From Magnaporthiopsis rhizophila (taxonomy: Eukaryota > Ascomycota > Sordariomycetes > Magnaporthales > Magnaporthaceae), in contig PYSS01000032.1 in NCBI GenBank assembly GCA_003049465.1, positions 1 through 64,000 on the forward strand: a stretch of 64,000 nucleotides of DNA, written 5' to 3'. Below the pieces are notes generated by a model. That model saw only the letters and a list, made by a program, of their open reading frames with translations, had not been told where the DNA came from and made no database searches. Shown piece by piece: positions 26,303 to 38,373 of this stretch (positions within the stretch are counted from its first letter, which is position 1; each line of letters begins with the position of its first letter). The translations under genes were made by a program, and so were the position numbers.

Positions 26303-27640
26303 ATGTCCAGCTCGTCCAAGCCGCGCCAGCCCCGACTGAGGGCGTCGTGCGACGGGTGCTTCCTCGCCAAGGTCAAATGCTCCAAAGCAAGGCCCATCTG
26401 CTCCCGTTGCCTCGCCTGCGGCATAGAGTGCCGCTACTCGCCCTCGACCAGATCCGGGAAGCCAAAGTCAGACCACAACTCCGGGCACCACAGTTCCTCG
26501 GCCAGCGACATGTCTGGCCTTTCGCCCGTTGGCGATGACAAGACCATGTTGATCACAACGCATGTGAACGCGCCGAGCCTTTACAGGATAGACACGGGCT
26601 GGAACACGCCACCGACGGGCGTCGAAGGCAGCCTCAGCCGAGACCACTCGATCGCCTCCGGGCTTGCTCTTCTCGGCGTCGACGAAAGAGCTGCGAGAGA
26701 GGCCGAGGCCATGGCGGCGGCCGGTGGACCAGACATGTACTCTACCGGCATGCCGTGGACTCCACCCAACGACATGTCCGCCCCAGGCCATTTCGCAGAG
26801 CCCACAATCATGGCACCGATGCCCCAAGGTCACGGCAGGTCCCAGTCGTTCGACGTTGCGATGTCCGCCGCGGGCGTCTCGCCCTGGGCCGACCACGCCG
26901 TGGCACACGACATGTTTGGTGCTGGCTACGGCCAAACCCACATGCCAACCACAGCCAGCATGGCCAACTACTTCCCGAGCCCGTCCTCGACCCCGACCCT
27001 CAGACCCCAAGTTCGCGCCAAGGCCGGCTCGACCGGCTCCATCGGCGGGGGCGGCGGCTCCTGCACCTGCTTCACGGCCTGCCTCCAGTCGCTCCAGGCG
27101 CTCCACAATGCCTCCTCGCCGACGGCGCCGCCCTTTGACCTCGTGCTGTCCCTGAACCGAAAGGCCGTCGAGGGCTGCGCGGCAATGCTCTCGTGCCAAA
27201 GGTGCATGAGCCGGTCGGGCACACACACGGCGGCGATGCTCCTGGCCACGGTCATCGGGAAGATAACATCCTTCTACAAGAACGCGTCCCAGACGCACTT
27301 TGAGAACGGCGGCATGACGGGCGGAGTGGGCATGGGCGGGGTGCCCTCCACAGGCGGCGCGCCGGGCTGTGCCAGCCCGACGCTGAGCATTAATGGAAAC
27401 GTCGGCATCAGCCTCGGCGCGTACCAGATCGGCGGCGAGGACGGCCGCTGGATCGAGCTCGAGATACTTGCGCGGGAGCTGCGCAAGCTCGAAGAGGTCT
27501 ACACGCGCTTCCGAGAGGTCGTTGCGGACCTCTCTGAGGACCCAGAGATATCGAGGGTCATGATTGGCTATCTTGGCCAAAATCTGGGCTCGACGCTCGA
27601 CGTTGTCAGCCACCGCAAAGGCGACATGAACTTTACATGA
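26303..27640 (+). CDS. AflR-type Zn2Cys6 transcription factor
   Basis: A single exon of 445 aa. A zinc binuclear cluster is at residues 16-43 (Cys 16, 19, 26, 33, 36 and 43, spacing C-x2-C-x6-C-x6-C-x2-C-x6-C) with an extra Cys39, preceded by a basic arm. The middle is rich in Ser, Pro, Met and Gly. From about residue 250 the protein has the layout of the aflatoxin-regulatory (AflR) domain: a Cys-rich segment SCTCFTACLQSLQALH, then LSCQRCMSRSGTHTAAM, and a C-terminal helical part. Proteins of this kind are pathway-specific nuclear activators; AflR itself binds TCG-N5-CGA half-site pairs. Its position between the synthase and the tetrahydroxynaphthalene reductase suggests local control of melanin genes, which is inference. 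The start is the only ATG ahead of the zinc cluster. No intron is needed to keep the family pattern. Confidence 0.9.
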   Translation: MSSSSKPRQPRLRASCDGCFLAKVKCSKARPICSRCLACGIECRYSPSTRSGKPKSDHNSGHHSSSASDMSGLSPVGDDKTMLITTHVNAPSLYRIDTGWNTPPTGVEGSLSRDHSIASGLALLGVDERAAREAEAMAAAGGPDMYSTGMPWTPPNDMSAPGHFAEPTIMAPMPQGHGRSQSFDVAMSAAGVSPWADHAVAHDMFGAGYGQTHMPTTASMANYFPSPSSTPTLRPQVRAKAGSTGSIGGGGGSCTCFTACLQSLQALHNASSPTAPPFDLVLSLNRKAVEGCAAMLSCQRCMSRSGTHTAAMLLATVIGKITSFYKNASQTHFENGGMTGGVGMGGVPSTGGAPGCASPTLSINGNVGISLGAYQIGGEDGRWIELEILARELRKLEEVYTRFREVVADLSEDPEISRVMIGYLGQNLGSTLDVVSHRKGDMNFT

Positions 27641-29133
27641 TCCCGATCTACGTTGATTCAAAATCTTCTCCTTTTCTCATCTCTCATTTTTTTTTTTTTT
27701 TGCTCTGTTTTTTGCGTTATCATTTCTCTCCCTTTTGGTGGGCTTTTCTACGAGCAAAGCATGTCGTTGGCACTTTGGGCCACGTGGGGTCCACGGAACC
27801 GAACCTACTGCGACAGGCGCTCGCCTGATTGATCGATTGGGCGACGCTTTTTGAAAAAACATACTGCAGCACACATTTCCCTCGCCTTCTTTTTTCCCCT
27901 TTCCTTTTTCGTCGTTTACGGAATCCTCTCAAAATCTGACGACTGAAATGATTTTCCCACCACATTCTCTCTCTATTTGTCATCAGGGATACTCTCCTGG
28001 CCGGGGATTTTCCTAATTCGCTTCTGCTGTATCTATTATTTTAGAATTCTCTCTTTTTTTTATCTTTTTTTATTCTTCTATGGAGGCCCTGGCGTCCATC
28101 CGGGTTCCTGGAGAGAGTGTTGTATTTTCCTTTTTTTTCTTTTTTTCCATTCACCGTCTCTGGGACCGAAGGGAGCCCAAGGAACAGGGGGCGGAGCAAC
28201 AAGGATTCAGTCGTTACTACCAAGGAAAAGGATGAGCGACAAGGGATATGATCACTCTCAACGCATCTCATATATTTGTTTCGTCCTCTAGGATTTCGGC
28301 CGCGGAAATAATACTTTATTCGACACGCAATCTCTGTGCTGGCTCATGTCACTCTCGCTCCCGGATGTGATCTATGCCTCCTCTGGTGGATTTACACTCC
28401 ACCCAGGCAGGTAGGCTTCATCATCATCGCCTTCTCCTGGAATCGATCACTTGACCGACACAGAAATTGCCACGTGCAGGTTCTCCCCCGACACGACACG
28501 GGTTCCTGGATCTGTGATCGATCGGGTGCCCTGGCTCGTTCGTACGGGTTCCATCTCACGGAGAGGACGAGCCGAGGCGGCTAGTCGGCTCCACCCTTGG
28601 GCCTGTTTGTTTTCTAGTTTTCTGGGTACCCATTGTGCTCTTCTCCTTGCCCGTGCCTTGGCGGGCCTCCCCTTCACGTCTCTAGCTCCCACCACAATCG
28701 CCGGCAAGGGGGCTGGGCGGCACAAAGGGCGAAAAAGGGAGGGCAGACGGGCGGGGGGTGGTTCAAAGGGCCCACGAAGTGGAGATGTCCGGCGCAGCCG
28801 GCACACACACAGAAACACACACAGGGCAAGGAAAGGAGAAGACGAAGAAGATGCAGGAAGAAAAACAAAGCTATGGATTCCCCCTTCTCGATTTGGAGAA
28901 CCTTCGCCACCTTGGATGCAACCCGCGATCTGGGATTTGGCCCCAATCGTTATCGTCGTATGTTGCGTATTTCGGTACGGTTTGCCCTGGGCCTGGGCTG
29001 TGGATATCGTGCGCCCGCCCCTTTTTCCACTGGTGATGCCGAGCATGCGCAGCGAGGTCAGAATGACGGTCTTTTGATGTACATAATTCACGCCGAGCAG
29101 GGGGTGCTGCAAGATCCCAGCAAATTCCGGCGG

Positions 29134-29134
<1 letters not shown>

Positions 29135-29174
<40 letters not shown>
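29135..29174. repeat. (CA)n dinucleotide microsatellite
   Basis: Twenty AC units in a row, the complement of the GT repeat type found at the window start. Confidence 0.97.
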
Positions 29175-29179
<5 letters not shown>

Positions 29180-32093
29180 TAACACAGCCGCAGCAGCAGC
29201 AACAAGGGAAAACTTGGTATCTGTGATCCATTCTTTGCTTTCGAATGGGTCGGTCGGGTGATCGAACTCTGGCCCTTATCGCCCCCTGGAAATCAATCTA
29301 GATCGCCGTCGACATCGGGCCACGCGCACATCGGGGCGGTTTTCGTGGGAGATTGGAGGGGTCAGAGTCGTCAGATCAACCTAGATCTCGCACCCCATTC
29401 GGTGGTTTTTCTTTCTTTGGTCTCCTAGGCTGGGGCTGTGGATCGTGTGTAAGAGTTTGGATGACGATCCAGCAATGGTACGGCAAAGTGTAGCCGCGCA
29501 CTCCATTTTGTGGCTATTCCCAGACATGGTGGCCAAATTCTGTCAGCCAGATACGAGGCGGCAAAAGGGGACAGCTTCAGACAAGGAAGAAAAAAGAAAT
29601 ACAACAAAATAAGAAACAAAAATAAGCTTAGTTTCCTCTCGAGTCCTATGCCGTACTGTGTTCCCTTACCCCTGCGACCCCGGCGTTCAGCGTCAGGAAC
29701 ATATGCGGCGTTACGACATAGGCAATATCACCACATTAGCCTCTGTTATTGTGGCTTGCCCGCTTTTTTTTTTCTCTCGAGCCTCCTCGCGCTGATTACC
29801 TCTCTCAGGCACAACCACCACCGTACCCCGCCGCGTAGACGAGCAGGGCACACGAAAGAAGATCTCCATGCCAAATTCTAGCCGTAAAGTCGCATGGTCC
29901 ACCACCCCTTCCCTCCCATCCGGGGCCTTGGCTGTCTACAACGAGCTGCGTCTTCTCACCCGGGGAAAGCCCCGTTCGGCCTCGGGAGGGGCCTCGCAGC
30001 ACCTAGCGCGCTACGGTGGACCGGGCGGACAGCGTCAGGCAGTGAAACGTCGGAATGCTACGCCCGACGTCAATGTTTTCTTCCCCGAGGACGTGAGTCT
30101 CCACCAGAGGCAGAGATAGAGGAGACAAAGAGAGACCAGACTTAATCTGCCACTTCACCTTCCCTCCATCTCGGGCTTGGGAGGCTCGGAAAAACGGGCA
30201 AATGTGTCATCACTTGATCCCCGAGGTGGGCACGGAGATGGAGAGGCGTGGGGGGAAGAAATATGCACTCTGACGCACGCAGAAGAACAAGCAAGCGGAC
30301 GGGGCAGACAGGCAAACGACGAATTCTTGGCCCCCTGGCCGTAATGGGGAACGTGCGGTCTAGGGTATGTGGCCGAATCCCGCAGGGAGTGGCTGTGGTA
30401 GATGGCAAGACAAGCTGTGTTTTTTGATGGTATGAGCAGGATGTGAAAAGTCCCCAATTCCTTGCGCTACCCAAGTCTGAGGATGCAAATCTAGGGTGGT
30501 GGGCAGACTGGCAACGCGTCGAGCTGGGAGGGTATAAACACCAAGCAAAAGAGCCGCGTGTGGAACCAACCAACTGACGTGCAGCGATACCCAGGACCGA
30601 TCCCTCCTACCAATAAAACATGTAGAGATCGACCTCCCTCTCGGCTCCGAGATGGAGGATCGTGTAGAAAAAGGCCAAGGAGGAAGCTGCAACTTGCATC
30701 CTCTCTGACTGCAACGCCTCCGACCCCCAGCCCCGATTCCCACTAGAGTCCATACTATGTCACAAGGTAACTGAGGATCGAACATTCTTGCATGGCCGGC
30801 TCGCTCCACGATCGTTCACACCCTCTCTCTCACGGCGACGGCGCAGCCCAGGGGGTGTGCCACATCTGCTCCACAAATTTGGCAAGGGGTTGCTGCAGTG
30901 TCATAGCTCTCGAGACGCCAGAATGCTACTCTACAGCAACTTTTTTTTCTTCTCGTCGGCCCTAGGTGTTGGTTCCCGGGCGGCCCGGGCGATGGGCTGG
31001 GGTGTAAGGGAGGAGGCTGATGTGGCTAGCGTGATTGGCCGCAGACCACCAAGAACAAAAAGCAAAGATAATGAACGATACGAGTATCCCAAAAGAGGAT
31101 CGGTGTGAGATTCTGCTTTAGATACGGGGCGGTTTAGGGGATGTTGTCCAACGATACCGTCCCGGGGCAAGACAGCCGCCACAATGCATAGAAACTCTCG
31201 CGCGCTGGGCTTCGCTCCAGAGCTCGGGCTCCGGAGGTATGCGGAAGAAGCTCGCTTAGCAACAGGCGGGCAAGAACCTCCTCACGGGCGGCTGAAGGGC
31301 GCAATACAGCACTGCCTGGTGATTGGACGCAGACATGCAAATACTCTCGGGAAGCGCTGCCTTGCAGCTAGGCGAGGGCTCCCGAGTTGTTGAGCAGACG
31401 GACGAGTGGGAAAGCTCGGGCGACGGCGAGCGACCTTCCTATTCCTGGGTGGGGGGTTGCCATACAGTTGGTAACCTGGGCCGGCGGTACCGGCATAGGT
31501 CGGCGCTTGCAACATTTGGCCGCAGAACGGCCCTCGCGTGGGACGATCACTGCCGCTTTCAGAACCAAGGTGGTGGATGGCACCGCGCTTCCCTGCCGCC
31601 GGGCCCAAGTCCCGTTGCACGTAGAAGAGGTAGACATGTACATCACATAGAGCCCAGTTCCAGTGGTACCTTGACACATGGCTGCCAGGATCAGGGGCAC
31701 TGTTTTTTTTTTTTCCAAGGCCGGGACTGGGGCTCATTCGCCCTGGCCCTTGCTGCTTACCCTCCCCATATCCATCCCTCTTCTGCCTGGCTGGCCAATC
31801 TCAAGGGGATTCTAGGCGATGAGGGGGGAAGCTTTTCTCTTGCTCGCGGCGAACCGTGGACCTCGACACCACCCCTGCTTTTGCTACCAGCCCCCTCCTC
31901 CTCCGCCTACCCATTCGCGTGCTTTCCCGCTTTCGGATTTCAGGCCATGCTGACGCCAGAGAAATCCGTTGGGGAATTAACTGAGACATGGTTGAATCGA
32001 TCCTCGGGCTGGATGGGGACTAGGCACATACACACGGGCAGCTCTCGGGAGCGAAAGGGAGGGCGAGATAGCATGGGTAGAGGGTACCACACA

Positions 32094-32139
32094 GGTACCT
32101 AGCCGCGTACCTACCTACCTAGGTACCTACCTGGGTAGG
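32094..32139. repeat. ACCT/AGGT-rich tetranucleotide tract with ACCTAGGT palindrome
   Basis: TACC/GGTA units repeat on both strands around a perfect ACCTAGGT palindrome at 32117-32124, so the stretch could form a small hairpin. The same octamer recurs elsewhere in the window, including upstream of the reductase gene. Confidence 0.8.
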
Positions 32140-32429
32140 CAGAGGGTTGCAGAATGCCAAGAAAAAAATAGCACCGAACCGAAGAAGGCGAGAGGAACGA
32201 TGGAAGACGGAAACGACGGGCACCACCCTCGTGCTACGGCTAGCGGCACGGCGGGCGGGACGACAAGCAAGCGAAGCGCGACGGCTTCTCGGGACTTTGA
32301 GTTAGGCCGACTCGACGAGAGCTGTGCTCGCTCTCCAGCCAGGCGTCGTCGTCCAAGTGGGCCTCGGGCTTTTGGCTGTCGACAGTGGGAAAGCTCCAGC
32401 AGCCTCTATGGCCGGCAGTGGAAGAAGAG

Positions 32430-32453
32430 AAAAAAAAAAAAAAAAAAAAAAAA
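32430..32453. repeat. Poly-A tract (24 nt)
   Basis: Uninterrupted run of A in gene-free DNA; its exact length may be affected by sequencing error. Confidence 0.95.
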
Positions 32454-35400
32454 CATCACGACTTGCTTTTGCCCCAAACGCGCTAGTGCGACGCTGTCAG
32501 CGTGGCGGCCTCGGTCGGCGGGGCTGGCTAGGTCCTGGTGGCTTCGAGCTTCAATCTTATCCCGCCACTCCCGCTGAGGCTCCAGTTCAGCCCCACCAGC
32601 TGCTCGATTTCTCAGCATCGAGCGAGGCAAGCATGCACGCCTTCTATGCTGGAACGCGGAAGGCGTACCCCGCGCTGTGCTGAAGAAGACGTGCGCGTTC
32701 AGCGCAATAACAAGCCCTTAACCAGCCATTTGCATTGCATGGTGCCAAAATCTTCCTTGATACTTTCTACGGCATGGATAGACAACCAGCACTTACACGG
32801 CCCTAGCTCGGGGCTTTTTTTCTTTTTTTTCACGATCGACATCAAAACGGAGAGCGAGCGACCACGCCAAGCAAAAAAGAGAGGAAGAGCAACAAGAAAA
32901 CGTCCAATCCCGTCTTGGTCCGTCCGGATTGGGGGTCTGTGGCTTTTTCGACAGCTGTCCGTGCCTGCAATTTCCACCCAATCGTCGTCCCAAAGCAGAG
33001 GTTCGTTTTCCTCGTTGGGAAAGATCTTCGACATTGGAGTTTTTGCGGCCAGCTTCGCCAACCCTCCCCCAGCTAAGAGGCTAGAGGCTCCCTCGGGCCT
33101 TTTCTGGCAGCAAGCACATAGCAGGCAGTTTGATGACGCGGAGATCGGGTTGATCATCCCCCGTCTTCTGGTTGCCCGACTTCTTGCTGCGCGGAACGAG
33201 AAGGAGGCAAACTCGCCAAAAGGCGAAGCTGTCCTTCTGACTGGGCCGCCCTCGCCGCATCCTCCAATCCCATGTACGTAGGTGCCTGCCTCTCTGCACA
33301 CCTACTACTCTGGAACGTCCAATCTGTCTTGTCTGTCTTTCTTCCATCCTTGGCAAAACCCGGGCACGCTCGCGCCAACGCACCCGCAGAACGGAACCAG
33401 CACAATCCTTGTCCGCTAGGGTAGCCCTTCTCCCCCGTGGCTTGCAGCTTCAGCTCTCTTCCATCCCGGCATCGTTTCCCGTTTAGCTATCCAGCTGGCG
33501 TCGTCTTATCTTCTTTCGGGTCTTTGCATGCATACGGCATCACCACGTCAAAAGTCCAGGATGGGCCATGTACTGGAGCTCAAAGAGGATTCGATCGTCG
33601 TCTTCGCTCAAGCTTGACTCCCCGGCCTGACCGACACCCTCTAACGTCGCCCGTCTAGCGCGGCCGCCTGGGGTTGGTTTGACAGCAGCATGCTGCCTCC
33701 GACTGGTTGTTCTGGATATCGCTAGTGTTTCTATTCTTTGCTCGCAGCGGCGGCACCCACACCCTCCCTCATCAAGTACCCGAGTTTTTCTGGTGCCATG
33801 CCGGCAAGGCTGCAAAGCGACCCAAGCTAGCTGCGCTTCCACGCCACTGGCTTTTCGTTGCCTTCATGTCACCGAGGTCGGCGTAGTTGCCGACCTCCGA
33901 GCTGGACCGGAGTTGATGCTGTTTTCGATTGTTGTCCAGCGACGGAATTTGTCATACAAGCACACCTCTCGGATCATCACTCGCACCCAGCATATGTGGC
34001 AAGCGCCAAAGTGACCATGCGGCTCTAACCCAGAGTTGACTTTTTACTTTGCGCCATCTCCCCTTTGGGAGTCTCTTCCCGCGCCTTGCCGTCATGAACG
34101 ACATCTCTCGACCTTCTGCCGGGAATAAACAAGCGGTCTGCAAACGCATACCTACCCAACCTGTCCGCCAACAGCGACCGGAACGAGGCATGTTGTCCAG
34201 CGGGCTTTGCTGTTGGGGGAACGGATTTCAGATTTCCGTGAAACTGAAGCTGTGATTCGGCCAGCCTGCCGCTCTCGACGACGCCACAATTTGGACCCCT
34301 GGAAATCCCCTCACTCAGCAGAATGCTTGCAAGGACTACGTACGGCAGGCTCGCATTCTGTCCTCTCTCGGATCATCCCTGGTCGCCGTCGGGTTCCGCA
34401 GCCGTGTCGGCGGCGTCCACGTCACTCCGACTCATGGATATGGTGACTCGACTGCATCTACCATGGATGGACATCATCTGTGGGGATAGCTGTGTTTCGA
34501 GTGCAGGCGTACATTACGCCCATTCACATCTCGCCGCTTGTATCCATTCTCTCACCGGTCTCTAGAACTCTAAAGTGACCAATGCTGACCGGCACAAGGG
34601 CAAAGGAGAGCAGCAAAAACACGTCCATTTTGCAGCTTTTGGTTGGCAAAGAGAGTCACGTCTCCTGCTAGCGCGAGGCTTTTTCCAGACACAGCAGCCT
34701 ACCCGCGGCACCCGAGCTGCGGGCTCGCGGGTCCAGTGCAGAAGTGCAGTTCTCCAAGCGAGAAGCTCTTTCCGCCGTTACCGAGATGTGTTCTGTTGTC
34801 GTCCGTATGCAGTTATGCTCGAGTGCATAAGCAGCGTGGCACAAGCTCGGGCTGAATCTGCCTCCGCGCACGTGAGAGGCATGCACATCGTACCTCACCC
34901 AACCATGTGCGTTACACCGCGATGAGCTCGCAAGACTAGCCAGGTGTCCTGTGCGATGTCAAGGGCTCGGGAAAGCTATCCTGCCCGCATCTGCCCACCT
35001 CTCGGCACGCTATCCGTGGGGAGGTGTAGCAATCCTCCGCAGTGGCCGTGTTTCACCTTGCTTATATATTTTGGGTGCGCGGTATCCATGTGCTTACCTA
35101 TACACATTTGCGGGTTTCCATCCCAGCGCTCCGGCGCGCCGCCTGCACGCATGCTTGCTACCAGCCCTGCGGCCCTATTAGCTACCGAATATCACCTCAC
35201 CTGGCTTTGCTACCTCTCCCATTGGGTCGAGGTGAAGAAGGGGACGGAATCTCGGGATTCAGCTGGCCACCGTCTTATGCTTCAGGACTTTTGTATCCCT
35301 GCTCGCGGGTCTCGAATCGGACCACGGATATCGAACGTCGTCAGCAATCTGTGCTGGACGATAGCTTCAAGACGCGTGTAATGGATGATTTCTAAGCTCG

Positions 35401-36445
35401 GAAGTCGATGGACACTGGCGCAAGGGGCGTATGGGGATTTACGCCCCTCCCGTCTCTGTCAGACGCATAAAAAGAGATCATACGATATCCCAAGCGCGTC
35501 ATTGGCATATCTAACAGGCTGCGCAAGTTTTCTGCAGTCATCCAAACGGCGTTCCCGGCCGGGTTGTGCGACGTGGCCAAGCATTCGATATTGTACCCAG
35601 CACCCCTGGGCAATGCGGCTGCTCGCATTCACGCGTGTCGTTGTAGCTGAGCTGCCACCTTGTGGTCACAGTATGTGCCTTTTTCCGCCCATAGCCTCCA
35701 GTAACCGGTGGATGATTGTCCTCCCCAGCATTCCCCATCTCGAACCCAGCAAACCTTACCTGGTACCTCTTTTTGCAGAAGACCGTCTTGTTGAGCGTCT
35801 TATTGAGCATGGAGGAGTACCACCCCATCTCCCCAATCACACAAGGATAGGCCCTGCGCGCTGGTTGGCTGGCCTGTGTTACATCGACAAACGGGCATGT
35901 ATCCGCACAGCCGCACTCGAAGAGGGACGGGATTTGAACATCTGGACGCTGACCACGATAACGCACTCCTTTTTTTTTTTTGTTATCCCCCCTGCTGGGT
36001 GTGAGCCATCTCGCATCAGAAGAAGCCAAAATTACCAACAATGAGAGAGATAATGAGCGAGCGTCGTCACAACATTGGCCACTTTGACGGTGTCAGACAA
36101 GACCTTGCCACACTCGATGCTGCGATGCGGGCTGTGTGTTGCGCGACCCCTTTCCTCTCCCCACTCCCTCGTTCCTGATTCCAAGGTTTCAAGAAGGGAG
36201 CACACGGCGATATGGCCCGCCCGCCAGGACACTGCTTTCGCGGCATCCCGCATCACGTCAGACTACAAAGGGCCACTTCCAGCAGCCGACTCCCATCAAA
36301 ATTCTCCGAACGCCAAAGAAATGTCCTTCCGCGAAACAGGTGACCGTTTTTCTGTCTTAAGCTTGTGTCCTTACCGTCGCCGGGCCGAACGCAACGGGCC
36401 CTTCCACGTAGCCACGGTGATAGGTGCTTACAACCGATGTTTTGG

Positions 36446-36464
36446 TTTTTTTTTTTTTTTTTTT
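36446..36464. repeat. Poly-T tract (19 nt)
   Basis: Homopolymer run in the gene-free spacer with no gene nearby. Confidence 0.95.
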
Positions 36465-36902
36465 GGTTTGTTTCCTGGGGCCCCGGAGAATACAGAAGAG
36501 CAGAGCAGCAAGTGTTATCCCCACGCCGCGTCGGTTTAGCCTGCTTACGGCCCCCCCACGTAAACGCAACGCCCCAGTTTTGGAACGGTGCAACAGCAGC
36601 TAGAGATAAGCGGCAGAAAATGTGCTTTTGACAGGTCACATTGGGCCAAAAACCGGTCAACATTCAAAATGTCGCGAGAACGGCGTGAATTGGATTCTTC
36701 GCTCGTCCTTGATTGTTTTCTCTTTCTTTCGACTGTCCTGACCTACTTACCCCTGACCACCGGTAGGAAAGGGGCGGTTGAAAAGGATTAGGATCACCCT
36801 ATTCGTGGAAAAAAAAATAAGTCATCGAGTCTAGCTCGTTCCCCTCTTAGACGCGAGAGGGAGGCAAGGCGGCTGCAGATCACGTGGCGGTGCATGCGCT
36901 GC

Positions 36903-36929
<27 letters not shown>
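36903..36929. repeat. Poly-T tract (27 nt)
   Basis: Homopolymer run in the gene-free spacer, about 450 bp after the previous T tract. Confidence 0.95.
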
Positions 36930-36933
<4 letters not shown>

Positions 36934-37818
36934 GGAAGCAAAAGAGTAATCTTCACAGCAGATACGCGCATGGCTGGGACCCGGGATTCCACGGTTGCGT
37001 ATCTGCAAAACCCGACCCGTCCGTCAGCACGTTGAATGCCCCTTCGTCCTACCCCACCTCGGGTACTTGAAATGTTCCCCCTTGACCAATGCCTAGACCT
37101 ACAGGGATTCGAGGGAAAATCTGATGTGCAGATACCCATCGCCGCACGAAGATCGTTTCTTTGGCCTTTCCTTCTTGGTCTCACGTGAGTGATATCCCGT
37201 CCTGCCTCCTTCACTGGCCCGTGGGACTATGCGCCAAGGGCCGGCGATGGATTGGTGATTCCAACAGGAACAAACAGGAAGAGCAGGATGCAAAGAAACG
37301 TGAGAAATTTGCTCCTCCCCGGATCGTGGAAATCAGGACGAGCCGGGGGAAAAAAAAAGCATAGCCTAGCAGGAACGTCGAAAAAAGCAGACATCGTGTT
37401 TCGGACTTAAGTGTATGTGACTTTTTTTTCGTCGTCGGTTGCCCCCGTCATCCCTTGCCGGCGCCACTCACCCACTCACCCTCTTGTGTTTAAGCGAGCC
37501 ATGCACAACAGGGCCGGGCCAGACCACCGGGGCCCTTTGTTGCCACTCGCACTCCCAGTCTCGGCAAACTTCGTTGGCCCCGTCTGCCCCTCCACCCCAA
37601 CGCCATTCCCACCTTCTCCTGTGGTTCCCAACGGAAACCCGCGCCGCCGCGGCTGGTGTGTGTGCATGTGGAATCCGCAGCTCGGGGCTTTTGGTTTGGT
37701 CAGAGGGTGGGGGGCTCCAGGGGTGATGATGTGGATGGGGCTGGCTGCACCTCTTGGGCCGCTCGCTTCTGCTGCTGCACTCGGCATGCTTATTACCCCT
37801 TTCTATACTCCCCAGTCC

Positions 37819-37850
37819 TGGTGGTGGTAGTGGTGGTGGTGGTGGTGATG
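37819..37850. repeat. (GGT)n trinucleotide repeat
   Basis: About ten GGT-like units with one interruption (TAG) near 37828-37830. It lies about 530 bp beyond the 3' end of the reductase gene. Confidence 0.9.
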
Positions 37851-38373
37851 TTGTTATTGATCTGGGTATGGAATAACCGGCTCTAACCAAGCCAGGCAGG
37901 CAGGTAGGCGGGCATATGGCAAAGCTAGGAAGCGAAGTCTCTAGGAGTGGGCATGCAAGTGCTGCCCACCTGTACGACGGCGGACGGAAACACATGGCAC
38001 GGGACCTGTTTTAGCGCCCGAGGGGACGGTTCTTGCCCAGACGAGCTCGCAGGGAGGAAAATGGTAGAAAAAGAAGGAATGGGGAAAGAAAGTGCAATTG
38101 CCCTTATCAATGGGGGTGGGCTACGAGAATCAAGATTGTCCTTGTAGCAGCGCGGCTTTTCGTGGGATTCTGGAACATTCAGAAATCATGGGGCGGACAA
38201 GGTTAGGATTCAATGCGAATGGAAAATGAGCACAATCGTTTCTTTTTATTTCGATTTGGTATACCACCCAACTCCATGTTGGCATTTATCCTGCAAAAAC
38301 AAAGCGGTTACATCACGCACGTATTCCTGCCCAATTGCCGATTCAACCAAAGCCCACACCCCTTGGTGGCAGG

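Larger units (their letters stand above)
27641..38373. other. Gene-free spacer between the AflR-type regulator and the reductase
   Basis: About 10.7 kb with no supportable gene. It starts with T-rich DNA, probably the 3' UTR of the regulator. Simple repeats are frequent: (CA)n at 29135-29174, poly-A at 32430-32453, an ACCT-rich tract at 32094-32139, poly-T at 36446-36464 and 36903-36929, and (GGT)n at 37819-37850. Two longer plus-strand open frames (31323-32102 and 32538-33281) run through homopolymers, have no motif and are rejected. Confidence 0.65.

Noticed and set aside
26468..27661. 397-codon minus-strand frame opposite the AflR-type regulator
   Set aside because: Antisense shadow of a GC-rich coding exon; no domain, and the sense strand has a full zinc cluster.
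31323..33281. Two plus-strand frames of 259 and 247 codons
   Set aside because: Both run through homopolymer T tracts that give Phe runs, lack any motif, and one starts with TTG.
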